Of a stretch of 64,000 nt of DNA, positions 52,208 to 60,559 are shown in pieces. Numbering within the stretch: position 1 is the first letter of the stretch; each line of letters starts with the position of its first letter. The notes beneath the pieces were generated by a model. That model did not search any database and was not told the origin of the DNA. It saw nothing but the letters and a program-made list of their open reading frames with translations. The DNA is taken from contig NZ_CP011071.1 of assembly GCF_000963865.1 (NCBI RefSeq), positions 2,778,001 through 2,842,000 of the forward strand. Reading direction: 5' to 3'. The stretch comes from Flagellimonas lutaonensis (GTDB lineage: Bacteria > Bacteroidota > Bacteroidia > Flavobacteriales > Flavobacteriaceae). The position numbers and the translations under genes were made by a program.

Positions 52208-53899
52208 ATGTCTGACGACAAAAAAGTAATTTTTTCCATGGCTGGGGTCACCAAGACCTATAAATCGGCCAATACACCTGTTTTAAAAGATATTTACCTC
52301 AGCTTTTTCTACGGTGCTAAAATTGGCATTTTAGGACTAAACGGTTCTGGTAAGTCAACCTTGCTGAGAATTATTGCCGGGGTCGACAAAAACTATCAAG
52401 GCGATGTGGTTTTTTCGCCGGGATATTCCGTGGGATATTTGGAGCAAGAACCCCAACTGGATGATGAAAAGACCGTTCTAGAGGTTGTCAAGGAAGGTGT
52501 TGCCGAAACCGTTGCGGTTTTGGACGAATACAATAAGATCAACGATATGTTTGCGCTGCCCGAGGTCTATGAGGATGCTGATAAAATGCAGAAACTCATG
52601 GACAAGCAGGCAGCGCTTCAAGACAAAATCGATGCATCGAATGCGTGGGAACTCGACACCAAGCTAGAAATTGCCATGGATGCGTTGCGAACCCCCGAAC
52701 CTGACAAAAAAATTGCAGTGCTTTCGGGTGGCGAACGTCGTAGGGTGGCCCTTTGCCGTTTGCTCTTGCAAGAACCTGATGTGCTCTTGCTCGATGAGCC
52801 CACGAACCATTTGGATGCCGAATCGGTACACTGGCTCGAGCATCATTTGGCCCAATACAAGGGTACCGTGATTGCCGTAACGCACGACCGGTACTTCTTG
52901 GACAATGTGGCGGGATGGATTCTCGAACTTGATAGGGGAGAGGGCATTCCATGGAAAGGAAATTACTCGAGTTGGCTTGACCAAAAGGCCAAACGCTTGG
53001 CACAAGAGAGCAAACAAGCCTCAAAACGCCAAAAAACACTTGAACGCGAATTGGAATGGGTACGCCAAGGGGCCAAGGGCCGCCAAGCCAAACAAAAGGC
53101 ACGTCTAAAAAACTATGACAAGCTGCTCAGCCAAGATCAAAAACAGATAGAAGAAAAATTGGAGATTTATATCCCGAACGGTCCACGCTTGGGCACCAAA
53201 GTTATCGAGGCAAAAGGTGTCAGCAAGGCCTATGGCGAAAAACTGTTGTACGAAGACCTGAACTTCAACCTGCCACAGGCGGGCATTGTCGGTATTATTG
53301 GTCCGAACGGGGCAGGTAAGACCACCATTTTTAAAATGATCATGGGTGAAGAGACCCCTGACAAGGGTGAGTTTATTGTGGGAGACACCGCCAAGATTGC
53401 GTATGTTGACCAAAGCCATTCGAATATCGACCCCGAGAAAACAATTTGGGAAAATTTCAGTGACGGACAAGAATTGATCATGATGGGGGGCAAACAGGTA
53501 AACTCACGCGCCTACCTGAGCCGTTTCAACTTTTCGGGCAGTGAGCAGAACAAGAAGGTCAGTGCCCTATCGGGCGGTGAGCGAAACCGCTTGCATTTAG
53601 CCATGACCCTGAAAGAAGAAGGCAATGTATTGTTACTTGACGAGCCCACCAACGATTTGGACGTAAATACTCTACGGGCGCTGGAAGAGGGTCTTGAGAA
53701 TTTTGCAGGCTGCGCCGTTATCATCTCGCACGACCGCTGGTTTTTGGATAGAATCTGTACCCATATTCTGGCCTTCGAAGGCGACTCACAGGTGTATTTC
53801 TTTGAAGGATCCTTTTCAGATTATGAAGAGAACAAAAAGAAACGATTGGGGGCGGACATCATGCCGAAACGCATCAAATACAAGAAGTTGGTTCGTTGA
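52208..53899 (+). CDS. ettA: Energy-dependent translational throttle protein EttA (ABC-F ATPase)
   Basis: A 563-residue ABC-F protein with two ATPase domains and no membrane segment. Walker A motifs are GLNGSGKSTLLRI and GPNGAGKTTIFKM, signature motifs LSGGERRRVALCR and LSGGERNRLHLAM, Walker B LLDEPTNHLDAES and LLDEPTNDLDVNT; the basic linker (KRLAQESKQASKRQKTLERE) lies between. EttA binds the ribosomal E site and gates the first peptide bond by ADP/ATP ratio. Length matches the family. Confidence 0.94.
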   Translation: MSDDKKVIFSMAGVTKTYKSANTPVLKDIYLSFFYGAKIGILGLNGSGKSTLLRIIAGVDKNYQGDVVFSPGYSVGYLEQEPQLDDEKTVLEVVKEGVAETVAVLDEYNKINDMFALPEVYEDADKMQKLMDKQAALQDKIDASNAWELDTKLEIAMDALRTPEPDKKIAVLSGGERRRVALCRLLLQEPDVLLLDEPTNHLDAESVHWLEHHLAQYKGTVIAVTHDRYFLDNVAGWILELDRGEGIPWKGNYSSWLDQKAKRLAQESKQASKRQKTLERELEWVRQGAKGRQAKQKARLKNYDKLLSQDQKQIEEKLEIYIPNGPRLGTKVIEAKGVSKAYGEKLLYEDLNFNLPQAGIVGIIGPNGAGKTTIFKMIMGEETPDKGEFIVGDTAKIAYVDQSHSNIDPEKTIWENFSDGQELIMMGGKQVNSRAYLSRFNFSGSEQNKKVSALSGGERNRLHLAMTLKEEGNVLLLDEPTNDLDVNTLRALEEGLENFAGCAVIISHDRWFLDRICTHILAFEGDSQVYFFEGSFSDYEENKKKRLGADIMPKRIKYKKLVR

Positions 53900-53945
53900 C
53901 AAGGGTAGCAAAAAATGCCACATCTAGCCTGCCCATGTAGGTATA

Positions 53946-54002
53946 CAGGCGCAGTCGAGATGTTTTTGGGCAAACACCCTCAAGTGTTCTCGACTACGCC
54001 TG
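53946..54002. repeat. Imperfect inverted repeat, REP-like or terminator, between ettA and the M16 pair
   Basis: CAGGCGCAGTCGAGA (53946-53960) is inverted at 53988-54002 (TCTCGACTACGCCTG) with one mismatch, around a loop with its own small TGTTT/AAACA hairpin. A T run follows at 54005. Similar CTCGACT-type palindromes are dispersed in many Flavobacteriia genomes. It also stands where a bidirectional terminator would be expected. No gene is present in 53900-54052. Confidence 0.6.
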
Positions 54003-54052
54003 AATTTTTTGATATGGTTGTTGCAAATTGAATGCGGGCAACACCGTTCTTT

Positions 54053-55441
54053 TTACTGTTTCAAAGGAGCTTTGATCGTTTCCTGAATCTGATCTTCGAT
54101 TTTTTGCTTATCACCGACCACAATCAAGGTCATATTTTCAGGGCGTATATATTTTTGGGTCATCTCCTGCACCTTTTCAGGGGTAACGGCAAACATGTTC
54201 TGCACCTTGTTCTTCAAAAATGCCTCGTCGAGATCATGGATCTCCAAAAACACCAACTGCCCGATGATGCCATTGGGAGTGGAATTCTGTAGTACATAAA
54301 TGCCCGACTCGTAGTTTAAGATGCCTTCCAATTCTTCCTTAGAAGGTGGCTCGTTCTGCAATTTTTCGATTTCCTTCTTGATTTCCATCAAAGAGGCCCC
54401 CGTGTGTTCTGTGGTCACATCGGCGGCTTCGTACCAAACCCCGGTTTTGTATTTGGCATCCAACACGCTGTAGGGCGAATAGGTATACCCTTTGTCTTCT
54501 CGAATGTTGCTGGTGATTCGCGAAGCGAAAGAACCGCCCAAAATAGAGTTGGTCACATCAAGTGCCAGATAATCTTCATGTGAGGGGTCAGGTGCGGGCA
54601 GTCCATAATAGATGGTTGATTGTGGAGCCCCTGGCCTGTCGATGATCATAACCTCATTGGAGGTCACGGGTTTGGCCACAGGGTAATCGATTTCTTTTCC
54701 TTCGCGCCAGTCGGCCAAGTGGGTCTCGACAGCTTGGCGAACGGCCTCCTTGTCAAAATTACCCGCTACATATACCGTGGTTCTTTTGGCCCCAAGGTTT
54801 TCGTCATAAAACCTTTTGATATTGGCGACGGTGTATGAATCGACCTGCTCATCGGTAGGATATACACGACCATAGGGGTGGTCAGGATAAAGTGTAGCGT
54901 AAAAATCACGATAGGCCTGGTTTTGTGGCGTTGACAAATCCACCGACAAGCGTCTTTTGATATCGTTCTTCAAACGATTCAATTCGCTTTCGGGCCATTT
55001 GGGGTTCTTGAGTACATCGGCCATCAAAGCAATCGCTTCGGGGGCAAATTCATATAGCACTGAGCTGCTCAGCGAGGTTGTGTGCAAACCGACTCCAATG
55101 TTGAGATTGCCGCCCATGCCGGCCATTTCATCGGCTATTTGTTTTGAAGTTTTTGAAGTGCTGCCCTCTTCCATTAAATCGACCATTAGATCGGCCAGCC
55201 ATACTTCATTTTCCTTTTCGTTGATGTTTCCTGTTTTGATATTGAACTGAATGGTAGCCTTTGGAATGGAGCCATAGGGTACCATTACCAATGTCAAACC
55301 GTTATCGAACGCGACCACCTCTTTTTCTGGTAGGGTAAAGTTTTTGGGTTCCCCTCCCTTGGGAGGCATCTCTTTTTCTTGGGCCTGTACCAAGCCTATT
55401 GAGAAAAGGCAAGCGATTATATATGTGATATAGTTTTTCAT
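54053..55441 (-). CDS. M16 family peptidase-like protein, probably the non-catalytic subunit
   Basis: A 462-residue exported protein (signal peptide MKNYITYIIACLFSIGLVQAQ) with the M16 fold: FDNGLTLVMVPYGSIPKAT and FASRITSNIREDKGYTYSPY (Arg/Tyr pair of the partner subunit). The zinc motif HxxEH is absent; the corresponding segment reads WLADLMVDLMEEGS. The upstream gene, 1 nt away, encodes the active subunit. By analogy with pairs such as PqqL-like and mitochondrial processing peptidase, both would be needed for activity. Confidence 0.88.
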   Translation of the reverse strand: MKNYITYIIACLFSIGLVQAQEKEMPPKGGEPKNFTLPEKEVVAFDNGLTLVMVPYGSIPKATIQFNIKTGNINEKENEVWLADLMVDLMEEGSTSKTSKQIADEMAGMGGNLNIGVGLHTTSLSSSVLYEFAPEAIALMADVLKNPKWPESELNRLKNDIKRRLSVDLSTPQNQAYRDFYATLYPDHPYGRVYPTDEQVDSYTVANIKRFYDENLGAKRTTVYVAGNFDKEAVRQAVETHLADWREGKEIDYPVAKPVTSNEVMIIDRPGAPQSTIYYGLPAPDPSHEDYLALDVTNSILGGSFASRITSNIREDKGYTYSPYSVLDAKYKTGVWYEAADVTTEHTGASLMEIKKEIEKLQNEPPSKEELEGILNYESGIYVLQNSTPNGIIGQLVFLEIHDLDEAFLKNKVQNMFAVTPEKVQEMTQKYIRPENMTLIVVGDKQKIEDQIQETIKAPLKQ

Positions 55442-55442
55442 C

Positions 55443-56831
55443 TTATTTTGTTTTTTCGTTTTCAGCCAATAATGGATTTACGGTGAGGATGCTGCGATTG
55501 GTCTTTCGCAGGTACTCATCGATGGTTCTTGAGACGATTTCAGGCGTTATTTTTTTGAATTCTTCTTCGATGGAATTGATACGTTCTGGGTCATCGTCGA
55601 ACAGCGCAAAGCTGCACAAAAGGTCGGCCCGGCCCAGACCAAAGAATCCGCCAATATCGTCGTAGAGCTGCGACCGTATTTTAATAATGGCCTTGTCGAT
55701 CATTTCTTGGTCCAAGTTTTGCTTCAAATCGACCATCGCCTCGTCGACCGCGGCCAAAATTTCTTCTTTGGAGGTTTCTTGGTCATAGGTGAAATCATAC
55801 ATCCATAACATGGGGCCTTTGTAGTTGAACATATTGCCCAGATAATTGATGCCACCGTTGACATCAGAGGTAAAGCCCTTTTCCTTTTCTAGTTTTTGTA
55901 CCAACAGTCCGTTGTCGCCCTGCACCAAGATCTGGTCCAATAGCCCCATGGCGTAGTATTCAGGGGTGTTGCGTTCTGGCATATGGTAGGCAATGGCTAT
56001 GGCGGGTTTGTTGGCCAAGGGGTCGTTTTTGACCGAGTCTTTTTCCATTTCTTGCCGGGGTTCGGAAATATCAGGCTGTGGGGGCAATTCAGCAGCGGGG
56101 ATATCACCAAAGTACTTTTCTATCCACGCCTTGGCCTCTTCTATCTCAAAATCGCCCACTACCGCCAATGCAGCATTATTGGGGGCATAGTATGTTTTAA
56201 AGAATTGTTCCACATCTTCAAGGTTGGCTGCATCCAAATCCTCTAAATCGCCATAAAAGTTATGGGCGTTGTACCAGTTGTTATTGGCAAACTGTGGCAT
56301 ATCCAACCAAGGGAAGCCCCCATAAGGTTGGTTGAGCACGTTTACCTTAACCTCGTTCTTTACCACCCCCTGTTGGTTGGTCAGGTTTTCTTGGGTAATA
56401 TCGAGTCCCCGCATACGGTCTGCCTCGGCCCAGAGCATGGTTTCCAGTTTGTGCGAGGGCACGATCTCAAAATAGTTGGTAAAGTCAAAACGGGTAGAAC
56501 CGTTGAGCACCCCTCCATTCTGCTGTACAAGTTTGATGAATTCCATCTTGCCCAAATTTTTTGAACCTTGAAACATCATATGCTCGAACAAATGGGCAAA
56601 GCCGGTACGGTCTTTTGGCTCGATACGAAACCCGATGTTGTAATAGACCGCCACAATGGCCGTGGGCGAGGTCTTGTCTTGTGAGAGAATGACTTTGAGC
56701 CCGTTGTCAAGTTTGTAGTACTCCACAGGCACCTTGAATTCCGATGCCGCTTGTTTTTCCTCGGCCTTTTCTTTACAGCCCACTGCCAATACGACCATGG
56801 CCAAAAAGAATGCCTTAAATGAATGTTTCAT
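55443..56831 (-). CDS. M16 family zinc peptidase, catalytic subunit, lipoprotein
   Basis: A 462-residue protein with a lipobox-like AVGC leader, and the inverted zinc motif HLFEHMMFQG (residues near 80-90) plus the third ligand glutamate in GVVKNEVKVNV. The fold continues with GDFEIEEAKAWIEKYFG. Members degrade peptides in the periplasm or process exported proteins. It pairs with the downstream inactive homologue; both are of the same length and are surely co-transcribed. Confidence 0.9.
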   Translation of the reverse strand: MKHSFKAFFLAMVVLAVGCKEKAEEKQAASEFKVPVEYYKLDNGLKVILSQDKTSPTAIVAVYYNIGFRIEPKDRTGFAHLFEHMMFQGSKNLGKMEFIKLVQQNGGVLNGSTRFDFTNYFEIVPSHKLETMLWAEADRMRGLDITQENLTNQQGVVKNEVKVNVLNQPYGGFPWLDMPQFANNNWYNAHNFYGDLEDLDAANLEDVEQFFKTYYAPNNAALAVVGDFEIEEAKAWIEKYFGDIPAAELPPQPDISEPRQEMEKDSVKNDPLANKPAIAIAYHMPERNTPEYYAMGLLDQILVQGDNGLLVQKLEKEKGFTSDVNGGINYLGNMFNYKGPMLWMYDFTYDQETSKEEILAAVDEAMVDLKQNLDQEMIDKAIIKIRSQLYDDIGGFFGLGRADLLCSFALFDDDPERINSIEEEFKKITPEIVSRTIDEYLRKTNRSILTVNPLLAENEKTK

Positions 56832-56909
56832 GTTTGAAGGTATTGAGTTATTTGTTAGAAAAAGATAAAGATCTTTTATATGACTGTTTTTTTGCCCAGA
56901 TGTTACAGG

Positions 56910-57677
56910 TCAATAATCATCATTCGGGTACCAATCTAATTGTACCACTTCAATGTTTGGATTACCGCTGTTTACCAACCGTTTAAATTTGGCCACATTG
57001 CTTACTTCGGGTCGACCCCGGTAATGGTACGGATATACCTGTTTGGGTTCGAATACCAGCACGGCATCGGCAGCGCTTTCCACTGTCATGGTATAGGGCA
57101 GGTTCATGCAGACCAAGGCCTTGTCAATGTTGGTCAGGGCCCGCATTTCAGGAATATCCTCCGTATCTCCGGAAATATAGATGCGCTGGCCGCCCATATT
57201 GAGCACATAGCCATTGCCGCGACCCTTTTCATGGAACTTTTTTGCTTCATCCCTCAGGTTGTACATGGGCACGGCCTCAATGGTGATGCCGAAACGCTCT
57301 TTGGTATCACCATTGTTTAGCACATCTATCTGCGGCGTAAAGGCTGGAGGCATTTTATCGGCGACCGCTTTGGGCACAATTATTTTGGCCTTTTGGGTGT
57401 CAAGTTCTTCCAAAGTCTCCAAATTATAATGGTCTCCATGTATATCGGTAATCAAGATAAGGTCAGGGGCTTCAAAACCCTCAAACGCTTCGGCACCACC
57501 CGTAGGGTCAACATATATGGTAAGATTGTTCCATTCCAAGACCGCGGTAGCATGTTGAATGGGATGAATTTTGACCTCATCCGACGGGTTTCCCCATGAA
57601 GTCTTTTGGCCCATTAGCCCAGAAAAAGACAAAAAAAGAATCGCAAATACTACTGGAAAGATTTTTTTTAAGGTCAT
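56910..57677 (-). CDS. Exported MBL-fold (UlaG-like) metallo-hydrolase
   Basis: A 255-residue protein starting at ATG 57677 (a GTG one codon earlier is open) with a signal peptide ending SGLMG. The metal motif ITDIHGDHYNLETLEEL gives HxDH in shortened form, and GQRIYISGDTEDIPEM the second. A terminal YPYHYRG segment holds a further ligand. It belongs to the beta-lactamase-like hydrolases of broad function; substrate unknown. Single gene, 255 nt... separated from the M16 pair by 78 nt. Confidence 0.85.
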   Translation of the reverse strand: MTLKKIFPVVFAILFLSFSGLMGQKTSWGNPSDEVKIHPIQHATAVLEWNNLTIYVDPTGGAEAFEGFEAPDLILITDIHGDHYNLETLEELDTQKAKIIVPKAVADKMPPAFTPQIDVLNNGDTKERFGITIEAVPMYNLRDEAKKFHEKGRGNGYVLNMGGQRIYISGDTEDIPEMRALTNIDKALVCMNLPYTMTVESAADAVLVFEPKQVYPYHYRGRPEVSNVAKFKRLVNSGNPNIEVVQLDWYPNDDY

Positions 57678-57843
57678 CACAGCAATTTAGAATCCTTTAA
57701 AAATAAGGCTTCACAGACATTTATTCCACTTTTTTAACAATTATTCCAGATTAAATAATCCAAACCAAAATCTGATACGTAAATAAAGCGGATACAATAA
57801 GCAACACTATTGTAAAACAAAAGAATTAATTAAATCAAAAATC

Positions 57844-58731
57844 ATGACTGAAACAAAAAACAACAATGGTTTAAAGGTAATCGCAGGTTTACTGGGAGTG
57901 ATTCTTCTCGGAACCATTATCTATACGGTAAGCCTTTACCAAGATAAGAAAAAGACGACCCAGCAACTGACCCAAGAGAAAGAGTTGGTCGTTGAAGATT
58001 TGAACAGCCTGAAGTCAGAATATGACAAGGCCATTCTAGAGAGCAATGCCACCAATGAAGAATTGGTTGCCGCACGTGACAACATTGCAAAGTACATCGA
58101 TTCTGTTAAAAACATGAAGGCCGATATCGCTGCACTTTCTCGTTACAGAAGACAAGTAAGCGTTTTGAAGGCAGAAAGGGAAAGATTGTTGCGTCAGGTC
58201 GATTCGTTGACCCAATCGAACACCTTGTTGGCCATGGAGCGTGACAGCACCTATGCTGAGCTTGAAAAGCAGACTGTATTCAACGATTCATTGGTTGTAC
58301 AGAACACCCAATTGGCCGATGCTGTTGAAAGGGGATCTGCGTTGAACCTATCTTCTTTCAAAGTTGATGCGGTTAAGGAAAGAAGCAGCGGTAAATTGGT
58401 TTCTACTTCAAGGGCTCGTGCCACTGACAAGTTTAAAGTTTGCTTTACCGTTGCCGATAACGTGATCGCTGAAGCTGGCGACCGGGAATTTTACATTGAG
58501 GTATTGGATCCACAAGGCAATGTGTTGGGCGAAAGCTTTACCAAGTCAAATGAAGAAGGTGCTTCAATCACCTACAGCAAGGCTACCAATTTCTACTATG
58601 AGAACAACGATTTGGATGTATGCGATTACATCAACAAGCCTTCAGGAGATTTCCCAAAGGGGAACTACATGGTGAACGTTTATGATGACAAGCTGAAATT
58701 GTTGGGTACTTCTAAGTTTATTTTGAAGTAG
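57844..58731 (+). CDS. Membrane-anchored coiled-coil protein of unknown function
   Basis: A 295-residue protein with one membrane helix (about 11-32), a long coiled coil (about 35-165, heptads such as DLNSLKSEYDKAIL) and a C-terminal beta domain (about 175-295) with FYIEVLDPQGNVLGESF and GNYMVNVYDDKLKLLG. Similar proteins are annotated only as hypothetical. The gene has its own leader and a very strong terminator, so it may be well expressed. Confidence 0.75.
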   Translation: MTETKNNNGLKVIAGLLGVILLGTIIYTVSLYQDKKKTTQQLTQEKELVVEDLNSLKSEYDKAILESNATNEELVAARDNIAKYIDSVKNMKADIAALSRYRRQVSVLKAERERLLRQVDSLTQSNTLLAMERDSTYAELEKQTVFNDSLVVQNTQLADAVERGSALNLSSFKVDAVKERSSGKLVSTSRARATDKFKVCFTVADNVIAEAGDREFYIEVLDPQGNVLGESFTKSNEEGASITYSKATNFYYENNDLDVCDYINKPSGDFPKGNYMVNVYDDKLKLLGTSKFILK

Positions 58732-58765
58732 TAAGCACAAATAAACACTATCCATATACTTGATC

Positions 58766-58796
58766 AAAAAAGGGCGGCCATTTGGCCGCCCTTTTT
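58766..58796 (+). terminator. Terminator after the coiled-coil gene, also near fumC
   Basis: AGGGCGGCC (58771-58779) pairs with GGCCGCCCT (58784-58792), loop ATTT, T run to 58796; with an A run on the left it can work in both directions for the convergent fumC. Confidence 0.9.
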
Positions 58797-58814
58797 ACGT
58801 TCGCTGGATTTCCC

Positions 58815-60212
58815 TTATTTAAAGGAGCCCACCATATCTTCGGGTTTGACCCATTCATCATATTCTTCCTCGGTCACATACCCAAGCCTTACGGCCTCCT
58901 CACGCAAGGTGGTGCCATTTCTGTGGGCGGCGTTCGCTATTTCGGCGGCCTTGTAGTAGCCAATCTTGGTGTTCAATGCCGTTACCAACATCAACGAATT
59001 GTTCAGTAGCTCTTTGATTCTGTCGTGGTTCGGTTCTATGCCTGCCGCGCAGTTCTTCTCGAAACTTGCACAGGCATCACCCAACAACTGGGCCGATTGT
59101 AGTATGTTGGCCGCCATAACGGGTTTAAAAACATTCAGCTCGTAGTGGCCTTGTGTGCCGCCTACGGTGATGGCCACATCGTTGCCCATTACCTGCGCGC
59201 ACACCATGGTAAGGGCCTCACATTGGGTCGGATTCACCTTGCCCGGCATAATGGAGCTGCCCGGTTCGTTGGCAGGGATGATGATTTCCCCGATGCCTGA
59301 ACGTGGTCCGGAGGCCATCATGCGAATATCGTTGGCAATCTTGTTCAGTGAAACGGCCAGTTGTTTCAGTGCGCCATGGCTCTCTACAATGGCATCGTGT
59401 GCTGCCAAGGCCTCAAACTTGTTCGGGGCGGTCTTAAAGGGAAGACCGGTAAATTCTGCAATGTATTTCGCCACCAGTACATCATAGCCTTCGGGAGTGT
59501 TCAGCCCCGTACCTACCGCCGTACCGCCCAAGGCCAGTTCACTTAAATGATCTAGGGTGTTTTCAAGGGCCTTCAAGCCATGGTCAAGCTGTGACACATA
59601 GCCAGAAAACTCTTGGCCAAGTGTAAGGGGCGTGGCATCCATCAAGTGGGTTCGCCCGATTTTGACCACGTTTTTGAATTCTTTGGATTTTTTATCAAGG
59701 GTATCCCGCAGCTTTTTCACACCGGGTATGGTGACCTCGGTGATTTTTTTGTAGGCCGCAATGTGCATGCCCGTTGGAAAGGTGTCGTTTGAAGATTGTG
59801 ACTTGTTCACATCATCGTTGGGCTGAATGGTCTTTTCGCCCTCACCAATTTTTTTGCCGGCCATTTCATGGGCCCTGTTGGCGATGACCTCGTTCACGTT
59901 CATGTTGCTCTGGGTGCCCGAGCCGGTTTGCCAAATCACCAAGGGAAACTGGTCATCGTGCTTTCCTTCGAGAATTTCATCGCAAACCTGTGATATCAGA
60001 TCCCTTTTTTCTTTTGATAAAACCCCCAGTTCATGGTTGGCATGGGCCGCCGCTTTTTTTAAGTAGGCAAATCCATACACAATCTCTAACGGCATTGAGC
60101 CTGCCGCACCTATTTTGAAGTTGTTTCTTGAGCGCTCTGTCTGTGCGCCCCAGTACTTGTCGGCGGGTACTTTTACCTCGCCCATGGTATCTTTTTCTAT
60201 TCTGAACTCCAT
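58815..60212 (-). CDS. fumC: Class II fumarate hydratase
   Basis: A 465-residue fumarase/aspartase superfamily enzyme of the TCA cycle, converting fumarate to malate. Signature [15 protein letters not shown] near residue 320, catalytic histidine region [14 protein letters not shown], and [12 protein letters not shown]. The C-terminus [16 protein letters not shown] is typical of FumC. Single-gene unit convergent with the coiled-coil gene. Confidence 0.94.
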   Translation of the reverse strand: MEFRIEKDTMGEVKVPADKYWGAQTERSRNNFKIGAAGSMPLEIVYGFAYLKKAAAHANHELGVLSKEKRDLISQVCDEILEGKHDDQFPLVIWQTGSGTQSNMNVNEVIANRAHEMAGKKIGEGEKTIQPNDDVNKSQSSNDTFPTGMHIAAYKKITEVTIPGVKKLRDTLDKKSKEFKNVVKIGRTHLMDATPLTLGQEFSGYVSQLDHGLKALENTLDHLSELALGGTAVGTGLNTPEGYDVLVAKYIAEFTGLPFKTAPNKFEALAAHDAIVESHGALKQLAVSLNKIANDIRMMASGPRSGIGEIIIPANEPGSSIMPGKVNPTQCEALTMVCAQVMGNDVAITVGGTQGHYELNVFKPVMAANILQSAQLLGDACASFEKNCAAGIEPNHDRIKELLNNSLMLVTALNTKIGYYKAAEIANAAHRNGTTLREEAVRLGYVTEEEYDEWVKPEDMVGSFK

Positions 60213-60299
60213 AGTGCTGAAATTTCTTTTGGCAAAGGTAACCTTTCAAGATTTTTCTTTTTGCTGATATTTGTTTGGTTTTAGATTTTTTTAAAAGGA

Positions 60300-60332
60300 T
60301 TTGCAAAGTTTGCCTTTTTCAGGGTATCTTTG
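60300..60332 (+). promoter_or_regulatory. Promoter (TTTG, 21 nt, TATCTTTG) of the 58-residue membrane protein
   Basis: TTTG (60300-60303) and TATCTTTG (60325-60332) are spaced by 21 nt, an exact Bacteroidota promoter, 18 nt before ATG 60351. Confidence 0.65.
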
Positions 60333-60350
60333 CCCTATAAATCGAATCAC

Positions 60351-60527
60351 ATGGTAGAGTTTGACCAATACTTAGGCTGGCTAGCGTTTTTGACCATCTT
60401 CACAATAGGTTTCTGGTTGATGATATTTCTGATTGGTTTTGTGGTGCCCTATTGGTTGGGAGGAAACCTTATGGAAATGTGGAAAGAAAAACGCGAAGCC
60501 AGAAAGGCTCAGCGTCTAGAAGAATAA
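60351..60527 (+). CDS. Small single-pass or two-helix membrane protein, unknown
   Basis: A 58-residue protein (ATG 60351; the TTG at 60330 overlaps the promoter box). A hydrophobic core (WLAFLTIFTIGFWLMIFLIG) is followed by a charged tail (KEKREARKAQRLEE). It has its own promoter and terminator, which supports a real gene. I do not recognise a family. Confidence 0.6.
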   Translation: MVEFDQYLGWLAFLTIFTIGFWLMIFLIGFVVPYWLGGNLMEMWKEKREARKAQRLEE

Positions 60528-60529
60528 AA

Positions 60530-60556
60530 AAAAGAAGCCATTTGGGCTTCTTTTTT
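60530..60556. terminator. Bidirectional terminator between the small ORF and the TonB receptor gene
   Basis: GAAGCC (60534-60539) pairs with GGCTTC (60545-60550); A run before and T run after extend the stem. Confidence 0.8.
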
Positions 60557-60559
60557 GTT

